Shown: positions 63,709 through 64,000 of the stretch, piece after piece
How the letters are laid out: each line of letters opens with the position of its first letter
Numbering within the stretch: the stretch's first letter is position 1
Notes under the pieces: model-generated
What the model was told of the DNA's origin: nothing
Seen by the model: only the letters and a program-made list of their open reading frames with translations
The model's database searches: none
Position numbers and translations under genes: made by a program
NCBI RefSeq assembly: GCF_025567315.1
Contig: NZ_JAOQJE010000002.1
Span: 229,598 to 293,597, forward strand
From: Agathobaculum ammoniilyticum
Lineage (GTDB): Bacteria > Bacillota > Clostridia > Oscillospirales > Butyricicoccaceae
DNA: 64,000 bases
Direction of reading: 5' to 3'

Positions 63709-63919
63709 ACGCTCACCTCGTTTCTGATAATGAAAGACAGGAATGCAGTGTTATTATTTTTATTATACCGTATTTTCACGCGGATTGTCAAAGAAGATCT
63801 AAAGAAATAATCACAATAAAAATAAAAATTTATTATAAATGTTTGCCAATGATTATGTAAAATAGAAACAAATAAGTGGGAAGGAATGTATACAAATATA
63901 CAAAATAGACAAAAACACC

Positions 63920-63948
63920 TTGACAAATAATTCTCCTCATAATAAAAT
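63920..63948 (+). promoter_or_regulatory. Promoter of the 63982 gene
   Basis: TTGACA, 17 bases, TAAAAT in an AT-rich region. Confidence 0.7.
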
Positions 63949-63981
63949 AATCTCAGAAAAAACGAAGGAGGAGGGTGAAAG

Positions 63982-64000
63982 ATGAAAAAGGAGATAAATA
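63982..64000 (+). CDS. Start of a gene cut by the window end
   Basis: ATG AAA AAG GAG ATA AAT is preceded by GGAGGAGGG and the promoter at 63920-63948. Only six codons are present, so the product cannot be named. It is divergent from the YheO-like regulator. Confidence 0.6.

Overview
The window reads as part of a chromosome from a high-GC member of the Clostridia (Bacillota), most likely an Oscillospirales gut anaerobe of the Butyricicoccus/Agathobaculum kind; the genus is a guess. Supporting signs are Firmicutes-type gene strings (ylxM-ffh-rpsP-khpA-rimM-trmD; rplU-prp-rpmA-obgE; SRP RNA-dnaX-ybaB-recR; walJ-rlmH), a large Bacillus-type SRP RNA, an L27 with a Prp-cleaved leader, strong AGGAGG ribosome sites, TTG starts, and consensus sigma-A promoters with 17-bp spacers. 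I saw no tRNA, rRNA, CRISPR array, insertion sequence or prophage. A 6-base N gap lies at 13618-13623.

Layout. 1-3033: end of walJ, rlmH, a lipase and a FruK-type sugar phosphate kinase, then a hairpin-rich gap (3034-3704). 3705-8110 (minus): a four-gene unit ymfF-ymfH-lgt-folD. 8307-16284 (plus): SRP/ribosome genes, rpiA, a small membrane protein, L21-Prp-L27, a decayed gene and obgE. 16323-18354 (minus): two similar two-gene ECF-sigma/membrane-protein units. 18459-20459 (minus): DUF554 and tmcAL. 20616-26991 (plus): ackA, CPBP protease, PHP phosphatase, ispE, DUF4330 protein, O-antigen-ligase-like protein. 27258-33838 (plus): a full phosphate regulon, pstSCAB-phoU-phoP-phoR, whose PstS is circularly permuted. 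33873-34396: a small XRE regulator facing a small ribbon-helix-helix-like gene across a palindromic operator region. 34391-39951 (minus): a five-gene polyamine operon (speD-speA-speE-CASDH-nspC) behind a leader of about 350 nt that ends in a terminator. 40478-50963: amidase, DAHP synthase, DUF362 ferredoxin, deacetylase, EamA transporter, stalk-domain protein, class A PBP. 51009-54186: SRP RNA, dnaX, ybaB, recR. 54468-64000: RF3, a GntR-ABC exporter unit, several membrane proteins, threonine aldolase, an acetyltransferase, a YheO-like regulator, and the first codons of a divergent gene.

Links between parts. Ffh and the RNA it binds are both here, about 41 kb apart. PhoP/PhoR and PhoU probably control the pst genes through a Pho-box-like array at 27136-27194. 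The polyamine operon joins two aminopropyl-transfer chemistries but has no agmatine ureohydrolase. The most unusual items are the permuted PstS, the structured leader of the polyamine operon, the XRE/RHH operator region, and a two-hairpin intergenic repeat found at 10735-10795 and again at 51411-51468.
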